Part shown: piece by piece, positions 36,050-44,778 of the stretch
Numbering within the stretch: the first letter of the stretch is position 1
Layout of the letters: every line of letters begins with the position of its first letter
Source of the DNA: an uncultured Verrucomicrobia subdivision 3 bacterium
GTDB taxonomy: Bacteria > Verrucomicrobiota > Verrucomicrobiia > Limisphaerales > UBA11358
Direction: 5' to 3'
DNA: 64,000 nt
Assembly: GCA_903835255.1 (NCBI GenBank)
Contig: CAILMI010000046.1
Span: 1 to 64,000, forward strand
Notes under the pieces: model-generated
Told to the model about the DNA's origin: nothing
Seen by the model: the letters and a program-made list of their open reading frames with translations, nothing else
Databases searched by the model: none
Made by a program: the position numbers and the translations under genes

Positions 36050-37843
36050 ATGTCTCCTGTAAAAAAAAATGACGGGCAAAAAATCCTGCTCGGAGCAGGC
36101 AATTATGACAGGTATCCAGTGGTGGAAGTCCCTGACAGTGGTGGTCGCTGCAGCATTGGGTGGAAAGCAATTGCAGAAAATTTAAATTTTTTTGTTCGTC
36201 AAAAAGTTTTAAAAAAAACTGTATTGGTGGTGGAGTGTTATCCTGGGGTGAATGAACACGAGATTATCAATCAACTCCAATTACATTTTTCGGCGGATTT
36301 GATATTGAAGTCGTCGGAAGCCTTGCTGCCTCCTGATGCTATTCGCGTCCTCACGGAGCCTTTTTCTGGGGGGGACGACCCCATTTTTGGATTCCTCTCC
36401 GGCCTGACACTTCCTCAGTTCTTTGATGAAGATGCAGTGCGGCGGTTTCAAGACAATGTTGCGAATCTAAAACAGGGGCTGGTGATCATAGTCGGGGTCG
36501 GGGCACGGATCATTGCCGATGGAGATGTTTTCGTCTATGCCAACCTGACACGGTGGGAGGCGCAAAATCGGTTTCGGCGGCATGAGGTCGGTAATCTCGG
36601 TGCCGATAATCGGCAAATGCCAGCCAGCATCCTTTATAAGAACGCTTATTTCATTGATTGGCGTGCGGCGGACCGTTGGAAAAAACCGCTGATTGCCCAA
36701 TGGGATTTTGTTTTGGATACCAACAATCCTGCCGAACCCAAGATGGCAGAGGGTGAAGCCGTGCGCCAGGGACTGAGGCATGCCGTAAATCGTCCTTTCC
36801 GGGTAGTCCCATTTTTTGACCCGGCTCCATGGGGTGGACAATGGATGAAGGAGGTTTGTGATCTTGACCGGAAAACCAAAAATTTTGGATGGTGCTTTGA
36901 TTGTGTGCCAGAGGAAAATAGCCTAATGCTTGGCTTAGGGGGAGTTTCTTTTGAAATACCGGCCTCCGACCTTGTTTTTTACCAGCCGCGAGCATTGCTG
37001 GGTGAACAAGTTCATGCCCGTTTCGGCGACGAATTTCCAATCCGTTTTGATCTGCTGGATACCATGGGCGGGGGTAATCTTTCCTTTCAGGTTCATCCGC
37101 TCACCGAGTACATTCAGCAGGCATTTGGAATGCACTACACACAGGATGAAAGTTATTATCTGCTGGATGCAGCTCCCGGTGCGGGTGTTTACCTAGGTTT
37201 CCGCGATGGAGTGGATGCTGCGGCAATGGCAGGCAATCTCAAAGAAGCCCATGAAAAATCTTTGCCATTTGAGGTGGATCAGTACGTCAATAAGTGGCCA
37301 GCAAAAAAGCACGATCATTTTCTAATTCCAGCTGGAACCGTTCATTGTTCCGGAGACAATTCAGTTGTCCTTGAGATTAGTGCCACTCCTTATATATTCA
37401 CATTCAAGCTGTGGGATTGGGGTCGTCTGGGTCTGGATGGGAAGCCGCGGCCGATTAACTTAAAACATGGTCTTGCCAATATCCAATGGGACCAAACAAC
37501 TTCGTGGGTTGAAAAAAACCTAATAAATCGCATTTGTCCTTTGGGTGAGGGGGATGGTTGGCGCGAGGAGCAGACCGGATTGCATCAGCGCGAGTACATT
37601 GATACCCGCCGCCATTGGTTCACAAAAGCGGTTCTTCATAACACCCAAGGGGGCGTCAATGTTCTGAACTTGGTGGAAGGCGAAGAGGTCGTTGTCTCAA
37701 GCCCGCACGGATCCTTCGCCCCATTCGTCGTCCATTATGCCGAGACTTTTATTGTCCCCGCCGCCGTTGGAGAGTATGTGATCGAGCCCACTGGAAAGTC
37801 GGCAGGTCAGAAGTGCGCTACGATGAAAGCGTTTGTCCGTTAG
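36050..37843 (+). CDS. Class I mannose-6-phosphate isomerase-like protein with N-terminal domain, paralogue 1
   Basis: 597 residues, about 1.5 times a normal ManA. The C-terminal ~340 residues are a cupin-type phosphomannose isomerase: PAPWGG at 258-263 replaces the ManA 'WGG' entry block, the metal-ligand motif FQVHP places Gln347 and His349, DESYYLL gives Glu367, and IPAGTVHCSG gives His432. All four zinc ligands are therefore present. The N-terminal ~250 residues form a separate domain with VIIVGVGARI and FVYANLTRWEAQ at 145-172, homologous by eye to the same region of the next gene. I know of no assigned function for this domain; it may descend from a P-loop or kinase-like fold, but no Walker A is visible. 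It probably isomerises a hexose phosphate or similar sugar. First gene of the six-gene cluster. Confidence 0.75.
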   Translation: MSPVKKNDGQKILLGAGNYDRYPVVEVPDSGGRCSIGWKAIAENLNFFVRQKVLKKTVLVVECYPGVNEHEIINQLQLHFSADLILKSSEALLPPDAIRVLTEPFSGGDDPIFGFLSGLTLPQFFDEDAVRRFQDNVANLKQGLVIIVGVGARIIADGDVFVYANLTRWEAQNRFRRHEVGNLGADNRQMPASILYKNAYFIDWRAADRWKKPLIAQWDFVLDTNNPAEPKMAEGEAVRQGLRHAVNRPFRVVPFFDPAPWGGQWMKEVCDLDRKTKNFGWCFDCVPEENSLMLGLGGVSFEIPASDLVFYQPRALLGEQVHARFGDEFPIRFDLLDTMGGGNLSFQVHPLTEYIQQAFGMHYTQDESYYLLDAAPGAGVYLGFRDGVDAAAMAGNLKEAHEKSLPFEVDQYVNKWPAKKHDHFLIPAGTVHCSGDNSVVLEISATPYIFTFKLWDWGRLGLDGKPRPINLKHGLANIQWDQTTSWVEKNLINRICPLGEGDGWREEQTGLHQREYIDTRRHWFTKAVLHNTQGGVNVLNLVEGEEVVVSSPHGSFAPFVVHYAETFIVPAAVGEYVIEPTGKSAGQKCATMKAFVR

Positions 37844-37978
37844 CATCCATGATTCCTATTTGGCTTAGAAAACATGTCAAATTTTACCTAGGATGAAGAG
37901 GGCGATTTTTTTTAGTACATTAGGAAGTGTAGCGTCGTTACGGAGAAGTTTAATTTGAATTAATAGACTCATTTTACC

Positions 37979-39814
37979 ATGCCACTGTACGAATATAGGA
38001 AAAACGCAAATAACTCTGTGCCTCTCCCTCCCGAGGCGCAGAAATCAATTCTGGTTGGAACAGCGGCCGTTCTTGCTGAAATCGCAACTCTGCTAAAGAA
38101 ATTAAGCCAAAAAAAAGGGTGCGTTACGGCTGCTTTGGACGGTTGGTACGGTGTTAATTGGGCCTTATTAAAGGAGGAATTGACCTTAGCTGCCAAGGCG
38201 CAAGGGCTGTCACTTCATCTTGTATTTACTGGGGAGCTATTCAAAACAGAAGCCGAAATAGAAATATATAGAAAGCCCTATGTCACGGATGACCCTTCCT
38301 TTGGACGTGTCAATAATAATGGCATTTTAGAAGATATTTTTGATGTGCAGAAAATTGCCGATTTGAAAAATCGGCTTCAAAATCGAGCGGAGACAGATCT
38401 GAATGTAATTCTGGTGATAGGTCCCGGTGCAGACATGGAAGAATTGATAAGTTTTTTTGATGTCAGGTTCTACGCAGACTTTACAATGCAGCCGCTGCTA
38501 TGGCAGATGTGGGATAGCAAGCTGGTGCCATTTGGCTGTGAGGAACCTGACCGTGATTATCACTGGAAAAAATACTACTATTGCGATTTCTATTTACTGC
38601 TGAAGCAAAAGAAAAAAGCTTTTTCCAGAATGGACTATTATTTAGACGCGGTAGATCCGACTGCTCTTAAAATGATGTCCGCGTCAGTTTATAATTTGAT
38701 AATTGACGAACTGGTTCAGCGGCCAATTAAACAAGTCAAGATAACGCAGCCGGGTCCCTGGGGGTCTTACCGCTTCAAGGAGATCTATGAAGAGATTCCC
38801 GGTTTGGAAAATATGGCATGGAATGAACTGGCTGGAATTGAATTGAGTATTCTGGTTGATGTTGGATGCGCAATTTTGACCATGCCTTGCCAAAACATAA
38901 TGCAGCGTCCTGTGCAAATGGTCGGAGAATATGTGCATCAGAAATTCCCAGATCTTCTGCCGCTTCAAGTCTGGCTGGACGACGGTTACTTCAAAGATCC
39001 GGTGCCTTACGAACGGGGCAGCATGCCCATTCACAACCACCCTGACACGGACTATGTGAAGCGCAATTTTAATGAACCCCTAGGACGCTACGAAACATAT
39101 TATATCGTTGAGGCTTATAAAGATGCGGGAACAATGATGGGCTTCAAGGAGAGTGCAGACCTGGAAGAGTATGAGCGCCTCTGTCGCGATTCTAAAAATC
39201 TCAAAACTTTTGATTGGCAGAAATTCGTTTGCCGGTGGCCCACGAACGTAGGCGACCTTTTTCTGATTCCCCCGGGAACGGAACATGGACACGGCGGAAA
39301 TCAAATGATTTTGGAAATGGATACCGGTCCGAGTGTGGCGGGCACGGAATATTCTTTTTTCACTTATGATTTTGCGAGGAACACGTGGGACGACAAGGCG
39401 AAAAGCATGACAGCGCCGCCAATGAAAATGCATATTGAGCATTCCTTTCGAAACAACAAGTGGCGGAGAGAAAAATATGTGCAGGAGCATCTCCGCGCGC
39501 GCCCCGTAGTTGTCAGGGGGGATGGGGATACTCGCATGGACCGATTTACTTCGGTCGATGAAATGCCTTTTGAAATTGAGCGTTTTGTCTTCTCAAAGCC
39601 AATGTCCCATAGCACCGAGGGTCGTTTTCTCCAAATACCCACTTTGACGGTGGGCAAAACGGCAATCATACGTTCCAAGAAGAATCCCCATATACAGACA
39701 ACTATCGAGTTTCTACAGGCCTGCCTCATCCCAGCTGGCTTTGGTGATTATGAATTCATCAGTCCTGATGGATCCCAGTGTACAATTGTCATGATTCGGT
39801 TAAAACAGTCATAA
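37979..39814 (+). CDS. Class I mannose-6-phosphate isomerase-like protein with N-terminal domain, paralogue 2
   Basis: 611 residues, a tandem paralogue of the preceding gene with the same two-domain plan. The N-terminal domain has VILVIGPGADM and FYADFTMQPL at about 143-172, matching the position of the equivalent blocks in paralogue 1. PGPWGS is at 258-263, exactly as in paralogue 1. Metal ligands of the PMI-like domain are His352 and His354 (IHNHP), Glu372 (YETYYIVEA) and His436 (IPPGTEHGHGG), so the usual Gln is replaced by His. The active-site surround differs, for example HGHGG instead of HCSGD, so the two probably act on different substrates or form a hetero-complex. Spacing to the previous gene is 135 bp. 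Function is inferred only from fold and context. Confidence 0.73.
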   Translation: MPLYEYRKNANNSVPLPPEAQKSILVGTAAVLAEIATLLKKLSQKKGCVTAALDGWYGVNWALLKEELTLAAKAQGLSLHLVFTGELFKTEAEIEIYRKPYVTDDPSFGRVNNNGILEDIFDVQKIADLKNRLQNRAETDLNVILVIGPGADMEELISFFDVRFYADFTMQPLLWQMWDSKLVPFGCEEPDRDYHWKKYYYCDFYLLLKQKKKAFSRMDYYLDAVDPTALKMMSASVYNLIIDELVQRPIKQVKITQPGPWGSYRFKEIYEEIPGLENMAWNELAGIELSILVDVGCAILTMPCQNIMQRPVQMVGEYVHQKFPDLLPLQVWLDDGYFKDPVPYERGSMPIHNHPDTDYVKRNFNEPLGRYETYYIVEAYKDAGTMMGFKESADLEEYERLCRDSKNLKTFDWQKFVCRWPTNVGDLFLIPPGTEHGHGGNQMILEMDTGPSVAGTEYSFFTYDFARNTWDDKAKSMTAPPMKMHIEHSFRNNKWRREKYVQEHLRARPVVVRGDGDTRMDRFTSVDEMPFEIERFVFSKPMSHSTEGRFLQIPTLTVGKTAIIRSKKNPHIQTTIEFLQACLIPAGFGDYEFISPDGSQCTIVMIRLKQS

Positions 39815-39831
39815 AAACTACTTTTTAAAAC

Positions 39832-40674
39832 ATGAAATCCGCACGTTTGAACCGCCTTTTTAATTCCAAGTCAAAACGATGTTTTGACGTCGCTGTAGAT
39901 CATGGTTTTTTTAATGAACATGATTTTTTGGCCGGCATTGAAAATATGCGCAAGGCTATAGATGTGCTCATCGCTGCGGCACCGGATGCCATACAATTGA
40001 CCGTCGGCTTGGCTCCTCTCCTTCAGGAGATTCCGGGACGTAATAAGCCGTCGTTGGTATTACGGACGGATGTGGCCAATGTTTACGGTAAAGATTTGCC
40101 CCGAACTTTATTCAGCCGGATGATTCAGAGTCCTGTGGAGCAGGCGTTGCGCCTGGACGCCACGTGTGTGGTGGTAAACCTATTTCAAATTCCTAACCAG
40201 CCCGAAGTTGCCGATCAGTGCGTGCAAAATATTCTCGCGATCAAGCCCGAGTGCGACCGCTATGGCATGCCTCTGATGATTGAACCCCTTGTTTTTCAGC
40301 CAAATACAATTGCAGGTGGTTACATGGTTGACGGGGATTTAAAAAAAATACTACCGCTGGTCCGCCAGGCTGTTGAAATGGGGGCGGACATTATTAAAGC
40401 CGATCCTACCGATGACGTGAGCACCTTCCATCGAGTTGTTGAAATTTCAGGTCGCATTCCTGTGTTGGTTCGGGGCGGCGGTCGGGCTCCGGATAATATT
40501 ATCCTCCAGCGCACGGAGGCGCTCATAAAGCAGGGTGTGTCCGGCATTGTCTATGGGCGCAATGTCATACAGCACGCCAATCCTGCGGGGATGACAAAAG
40601 CGCTCATGGCTATTGTTCATGATGGGGCGGACGCTGTTTCGGCTTCACATTTTATTAACTCTTTGAATGCATGA
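39832..40674 (+). CDS. Class I (Schiff-base) aldolase, DhnA/FbaB-like
   Basis: 280 residues. It fits the DhnA/FbaB/LsrF family of class I TIM-barrel aldolases, which cleave ketose phosphates such as fructose 1,6-bisphosphate or fructose 1-phosphate, or act as thiolases (LsrF). The N-terminal DVAVDHGFF at 19-27 is the family start, the Schiff-base lysine is Lys189 in ADIIKADPTDD, and the phosphate-binding RGGG and GVSGIVYGRNV blocks lie near the end. The start is 17 bp after the second PMI-like gene, and the stop overlaps the start of the next gene by four bases (ATGA), so translation is coupled. It most likely splits the phosphorylated product of the PfkB kinase in this cluster. Confidence 0.87.
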   Translation: MKSARLNRLFNSKSKRCFDVAVDHGFFNEHDFLAGIENMRKAIDVLIAAAPDAIQLTVGLAPLLQEIPGRNKPSLVLRTDVANVYGKDLPRTLFSRMIQSPVEQALRLDATCVVVNLFQIPNQPEVADQCVQNILAIKPECDRYGMPLMIEPLVFQPNTIAGGYMVDGDLKKILPLVRQAVEMGADIIKADPTDDVSTFHRVVEISGRIPVLVRGGGRAPDNIILQRTEALIKQGVSGIVYGRNVIQHANPAGMTKALMAIVHDGADAVSASHFINSLNA

Positions 40675-41804
40675 GCATGAAGGTAAAGATAGGCATCATT
40701 GGGTGCGGACTGATGGGGCGCGAAGTGGCGAGCGCATTAAGCCGTTGGTTTGTCCTGGAAGATCACCCTTGCCACCCAGAATTGGTTGCTGTTTGCGATC
40801 CGGTAGCCAGCCGGCGAGATTGGTTCCGTCGAGTGCCAACGGTGAGATTATTCGCCGCCGACCATCATGAACTGCTGAATTCATCCGAAATTGATGTCGT
40901 TTACGTCGCTGTCCCGCATAACCTCCACGAAAAAATCTACCTTGATGTTTTAAATTCGGGGAAAGATTTATTTGCAGAAAAACCTTTCGGTGTTGATCTT
41001 AGAGCGGCAAAAAATATTTCCTCTGATGCAACAAGATTAAAGCGGTTTGTTCGTTGCAGTTCTGAATTTCCATTCTTACCGGGCGGGCAGCGCGCTTTCG
41101 AAATTGCCAGAGGTGGCGGCTTGGGCCGCTTATTGGAGGTGCGCGCTGGCTTTCTTCATAGCAGTGATCTAGATCCTAACAAGCCCGCGAACTGGAAGCG
41201 GCGGAATGAAACCTGTGGCGAAATCGGAGTCATGGGCGATTTAGGTATGCACGTGGTTCATATCCCCTTCCGCCTTGGTTGGAAGCCTAAAACTGTTTAT
41301 GCCCAGTTGCAAAAATTTTATCCCCAGCGTCCCGGTGGAGCGGGTGGAAACGTGATCTGTGATACCTGGGATAATGCCACCCTCCATACCGGGGTAGATG
41401 TTGATGGTCATGAGATCCCAATGAGGCTCGAGATGAAACGGCTTGCCCCGGGAGAAACAAATACTTGGTTCGTTGAGATTCTTGGAACTGAGGGCGGGGT
41501 AAAATACAGCACCAAAGAGCCCAAGACACTCTGGACGTTTAAACGCGACAGGGAACAATGCTGGTTGCGCACCGACCTCGGTTTCAATGGACCCTTCACC
41601 ACAATTACAGGTGGTATTTTCGAACCCGGTTTCCCCGATTGCTTCCTCCAGATGTGGGCGTCATTTTTAGCTGAGCGCTGCGGCAAGCTAGGAGGGCGAT
41701 TCGGATGCGTGACTCCAGATGAAGCCACGATGAGTCATCAGCTTTTCGAATCGGCGCTAAAATCTCAAATTGAGAAAAATGCCATCCAAATCAACTGGGC
41801 TTAG
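40671..41804 (+). CDS. Gfo/Idh/MocA family NAD(P)-dependent dehydrogenase
   Basis: 377 residues, with a start overlapping the aldolase stop by four bases. The N-terminal Rossmann motif GIIGCGLMGREV is at about 7-18, followed by the family blocks DVVYVAVPHNLH and LFAEKPFGVD, with Lys in the EKP motif that orients the hydride donor. The C-terminal alpha/beta domain has HSSDLDPNKP and GDLGMHVVHIPFRL with the catalytic His. Members oxidise or reduce sugars, inositols or sugar acids, for example glucose-fructose or myo-inositol dehydrogenase. In this operon it might oxidise a sugar before isomerisation or reduce the aldehyde released by the aldolase. No export signal is seen, so it acts in the cytoplasm. 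Confidence 0.88.
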   Translation: MSMKVKIGIIGCGLMGREVASALSRWFVLEDHPCHPELVAVCDPVASRRDWFRRVPTVRLFAADHHELLNSSEIDVVYVAVPHNLHEKIYLDVLNSGKDLFAEKPFGVDLRAAKNISSDATRLKRFVRCSSEFPFLPGGQRAFEIARGGGLGRLLEVRAGFLHSSDLDPNKPANWKRRNETCGEIGVMGDLGMHVVHIPFRLGWKPKTVYAQLQKFYPQRPGGAGGNVICDTWDNATLHTGVDVDGHEIPMRLEMKRLAPGETNTWFVEILGTEGGVKYSTKEPKTLWTFKRDREQCWLRTDLGFNGPFTTITGGIFEPGFPDCFLQMWASFLAERCGKLGGRFGCVTPDEATMSHQLFESALKSQIEKNAIQINWA

Positions 41805-41822
41805 TAGGGCAAAATAATTTCT

Positions 41823-42398
41823 ATGAAACGGAGTGTTATAAACGGTCTGGTCCGATCCGCGGAAAAATGCTTTCGAGCCCACAGTTGGAGTCTTCCCCCT
41901 AAACCGCGATGGGACGTTACAGATTTTGGGCTCGGGGACTGGCAGCATTTTGGATTAGTTTTGGTCAACTTGGCAGAAGAGCAGGAATATTGTGAAAAAA
42001 TAATGTATGCCAAGGAAAAGATGCAGACTCCGGCTCATTGTCATTGGAAAAAAAAAGAAGATATAATCTGTCGTTGGGGAAAGCTGGCGGTGCAAGTTTG
42101 GGCTGGAATTCCTCATGAAAACCCTGTCAGCAATTTTATAATTTCTATTAATCACTCCCCGATGCCAATCATGTCCGGAAGAGTCGTCGAGTTGACCGCT
42201 GGTTCCCGAATCACCCTCCTGCCTGGAACGTTTCACGCGTTCTACCCCCTTTCTAAGGAATGTATTATTGGGGAGGTTTCCACAGCAAACGATGACCGAA
42301 ATGATAATTTCTTTTTTAACCCGGAAGTGGGTCGGTATCCCGGCATTGAGGAGGACGAAGCTGCCTATGTTCCTCTTATAAGCGACAAAAGCTTTTAA
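41823..42398 (+). CDS. D-lyxose/D-mannose ketol-isomerase-like cupin protein
   Basis: 191 residues, a little shorter than the ~227-residue bacterial D-lyxose isomerases (DUF1498 group). The cupin metal site is complete: His72 and His74 in TPAHCHWKKKEDII, Glu79 in KKED, and His138 in LPGTFHAFYP. The KIMYAKEKMQTPAH block is the family's signature. Characterised members convert D-lyxose to D-xylulose and D-mannose to D-fructose, so in this setting an unphosphorylated mannose or mannose-like sugar is a likely substrate. It follows the dehydrogenase by 18 bp and is separated from the PfkB gene by one base. With GH92 upstream, mannose is the simplest hypothesis. Confidence 0.82.
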   Translation: MKRSVINGLVRSAEKCFRAHSWSLPPKPRWDVTDFGLGDWQHFGLVLVNLAEEQEYCEKIMYAKEKMQTPAHCHWKKKEDIICRWGKLAVQVWAGIPHENPVSNFIISINHSPMPIMSGRVVELTAGSRITLLPGTFHAFYPLSKECIIGEVSTANDDRNDNFFFNPEVGRYPGIEEDEAAYVPLISDKSF

Positions 42399-42399
42399 G

Positions 42400-43419
42400 A
42401 TGACACACCGTTCCGGCATTCTTGCGGGTGGAAATTGGATCGTGGATAAGCTGAAGCTGATTGACACCTATCCCCAACAAGATGCCCTGGCAAACATACT
42501 TGATGAAAAAGTTGGAAATGGCGGCAGCCCGTTCAACATACTACTGGATTTGGCAAATTTAGGCGCAAAATTTCCTTTAGCGGCAGTCGGATTAATTGGA
42601 AATGATGCGGATGGACAATGGGTTGTTAATCAATGTGTTCAAAAAAACGTTAATACCGATCAATTAACCAAATCCTCATTGTCCCATACATCTTACACCT
42701 ATGTGATGATGGCTCAAAAAACGGCGCGGCGAACTTTTTTTCATCAACGAGGTGTAAACGCCCTTCTGGACGACCCCCATTTTAACTTTGAGTCTAGTTC
42801 GGCTCGCATTTTTCATCTGGGATACTTGCTTTTGCTCGACCGATTAGATCAACCAGATGACGATTTTGGAACAGTAGCAGCCAGGGTGTTGCAGCGGGCA
42901 ACGCTTGCAGGTTTAAAGACGAGTATTGATTTGGTTAGCGAAGACAGTGACCGATTCAAAAAAATTGTACTGCCTGCACTGCCCCATGTTGATTATTGTT
43001 TTCTTAACGAATTCGAAATTGAACGCACGACTGGAATTCTCGTGCGGCAAAATGATAAAATAGATCATGTTGCCTTGAAAGCTGCTGCCGAAATCCTTAT
43101 TCAGGCAGGCGTCAGGGAATGGGTTGTAGTTCATTTTCCTGAAGGGGCTTGCGCGGTAGGCCGAAATGGACAGCTGCGAATGCAGGGCAGTCTTTGTGTG
43201 CCTCTGTCTAGAATTCGTGGAACGGTAGGTGCTGGCGATGCTTTTGCCGCCGGGGTGCTTTATGGTTTGCATGAAGGGTGCGATATGGAATCCGCCCTTA
43301 TTTACGGAGTTTGTGTGGCTGCTGCTTGTCTCTGTGAAGCCGGCTGTTCTGATGGCGTCCGCCCTCTCGAAGAATGCCTGATGCTAAAAAATGAGTTTGG
43401 CGTCCGTTCAGGTTTTTGA
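42400..43419 (+). CDS. PfkB-family sugar kinase
   Basis: 339 residues, normal for PfkB/ribokinase-like kinases. It transfers phosphate from ATP to a sugar or sugar phosphate. The first signature GNGGSPFNILLDLANLGAKF is at about 38-57, and the second, GTVGAGDAFAAGVLYGL, holds the catalytic Asp (second D of GAGDAF) near residue 281. The last gene of the cluster, it starts immediately after the isomerase stop (one base), so it is translationally linked. Substrate cannot be read from sequence; fructose, a deoxy-ketose or a sulfo-ketose are options. Together with the aldolase it gives a kinase-aldolase pair as in fructose 1-phosphate, tagatose or sulfofructose routes. A 130-bp gap to the next gene shows no clear terminator. 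Confidence 0.88.
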   Translation: MTHRSGILAGGNWIVDKLKLIDTYPQQDALANILDEKVGNGGSPFNILLDLANLGAKFPLAAVGLIGNDADGQWVVNQCVQKNVNTDQLTKSSLSHTSYTYVMMAQKTARRTFFHQRGVNALLDDPHFNFESSSARIFHLGYLLLLDRLDQPDDDFGTVAARVLQRATLAGLKTSIDLVSEDSDRFKKIVLPALPHVDYCFLNEFEIERTTGILVRQNDKIDHVALKAAAEILIQAGVREWVVVHFPEGACAVGRNGQLRMQGSLCVPLSRIRGTVGAGDAFAAGVLYGLHEGCDMESALIYGVCVAAACLCEAGCSDGVRPLEECLMLKNEFGVRSGF

Positions 43420-43548
43420 AACAAACATATATTGTATTTTTCATTTCCCGGTTTCCCTTTTTTAATACTTAATATTCGCTTAGATAAACGACGCTTTCAA
43501 CGCCGACAAAGTCACGGAATCGTTTTTTGGCCAGCGCGGATGGGATTC

Positions 43549-44778
43549 TCACGCCGGAAATTGCAGGTAGATCACCTTCAGATATTCCGCCTCTTTGAAT
43601 CCGGCCGGATGATCCGGCGGATGCTGGAGGGTTTTTAGTTCCCTGAATTGCCGGCCTGATTTAAGGGCCGCGCGACGCACGGCGTCAAAAAAATCCCCGG
43701 CCGGGACGTGGGCCGAGCAGGAACCGGCTACCAGGATTCCGTCCGGCGCCAGCTTGGCGATGCCCAGGGAGTTGAGTCGTTCGTAGGCGCGCACGGCGCC
43801 GTCGCGTTCGGTCGCGCGTTTGGCCAGTGAAGGGGGGTCCAGCACAATCAGATCAAATAGGGTGCCGCCGGTCCCGAGCCATTCGAAGGCATCCGCCTGC
43901 ACTGTTTCATGGCGGCACGACGCCACGCCCGGAAAGTGTGTGTTCAGAGCAAAGTTCCGCTTTGCCGAGTCCAAGGCGTGCGCGCTGATGTCGAGGTCGG
44001 TCACCGAGAGGGCGCCGCCGCGGGCGGCATAGACCGAGAACCCCCCGGAGAAACTGAACGCATTGAGCATCCGCCGCCCGCGTGCCAGGGATTCCACCTC
44101 GCGCCGGTTCTCGCGCTGATCCAGGAAAAAACCGGTCTTTTGTCCCTGCAACACTTCGGCCTCAAAGCGCACGCGGTTCTCCAGGAAAACGACGGATCCG
44201 GACGGGGGCTCGCCCAAAAGAATCTGGCCATCGCGCCGCTGAAATGATTTTTCCGCCACCGCCCGGATGTTCCGGCTCAGTCGCAGGACGATTCGATCTG
44301 CCGGGATTTTCTCCCGGAACAGGGCCGTGATCTCCGCGAGTCGGGGGAGCCAGGCTGCCGTGTAGATTTTCAGAACGAGCGTGGTGTCGTAGCGGTCCAG
44401 CACCAGCCCGGGCCAGCCATCGCTCTCGCCGTGGATCAGCCGGTAGCCGGTGGTGCCGGCGTCAAACCCCTCCCGGCGACGGTCGAGCGCCTGCTCGAGG
44501 CGCGTCTGCCACCAGGCCGCATCGATGGTAGCGGGCTTGCCCGCGTGCAGGATGCGGACGCGGATCGGCGAATCGGGGTCGAACAATCCCACGGCCAGGA
44601 ATTTGTCTTTGCGGTCGAAGATCACAGCCAGTTCGCCCGACTGCCCGGCCCGGTTCAATTCGTGGATGCTGTCGGCGAACAGCCAGGGGTGGCCGCCGCG
44701 CACGATGGATTCCGCGGCGGCGGTGATGCGCAGACGCAGGCGGGTGACCGCCGGGGGATTCGCCGCGGGCGGATTCAT
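43549..44778 (-). CDS. rlmI: RlmI-like 23S rRNA cytosine-C5 methyltransferase
   Basis: 409 residues. The N-terminal ~80 residues form a PUA RNA-binding domain (HPWLFADSI), and the rest is a class I SAM methyltransferase. Motif I is [16 protein letters not shown] near residue 245, motif IV is [11 protein letters not shown] near 300, and FFLDQRENR at about 226 is the RlmI/RlmL family block. RlmI methylates C1962 of 23S rRNA in E. coli; the exact target here is inferred. The ATG overlaps the trpS stop by one base, so the two genes are co-transcribed with trpS first. No extra domains. Confidence 0.85.
   Translation of the reverse strand: MNPPAANPPAVTRLRLRITAAAESIVRGGHPWLFADSIHELNRAGQSGELAVIFDRKDKFLAVGLFDPDSPIRVRILHAGKPATIDAAWWQTRLEQALDRRREGFDAGTTGYRLIHGESDGWPGLVLDRYDTTLVLKIYTAAWLPRLAEITALFREKIPADRIVLRLSRNIRAVAEKSFQRRDGQILLGEPPSGSVVFLENRVRFEAEVLQGQKTGFFLDQRENRREVESLARGRRMLNAFSFSGGFSVYAARGGALSVTDLDISAHALDSAKRNFALNTHFPGVASCRHETVQADAFEWLGTGGTLFDLIVLDPPSLAKRATERDGAVRAYERLNSLGIAKLAPDGILVAGSCSAHVPAGDFFDAVRRAALKSGRQFRELKTLQHPPDHPAGFKEAEYLKVIYLQFPA

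Noticed and set aside
36050-36800. A Walker A kinase motif in the N-terminal domain of the first PMI-like protein
   Set aside because: VIIVGVGARI is reminiscent of a nucleotide loop but has no GxxxxGK[S/T], so kinase activity is not supported.
40671-43419. Assignment of the cluster to a known myo-inositol or sulfoquinovose pathway
   Set aside because: The kinase-aldolase-isomerase logic fits, but diagnostic genes (for example iolB/iolD/iolE or the sulfoquinovosidase yihQ) are absent from the window.
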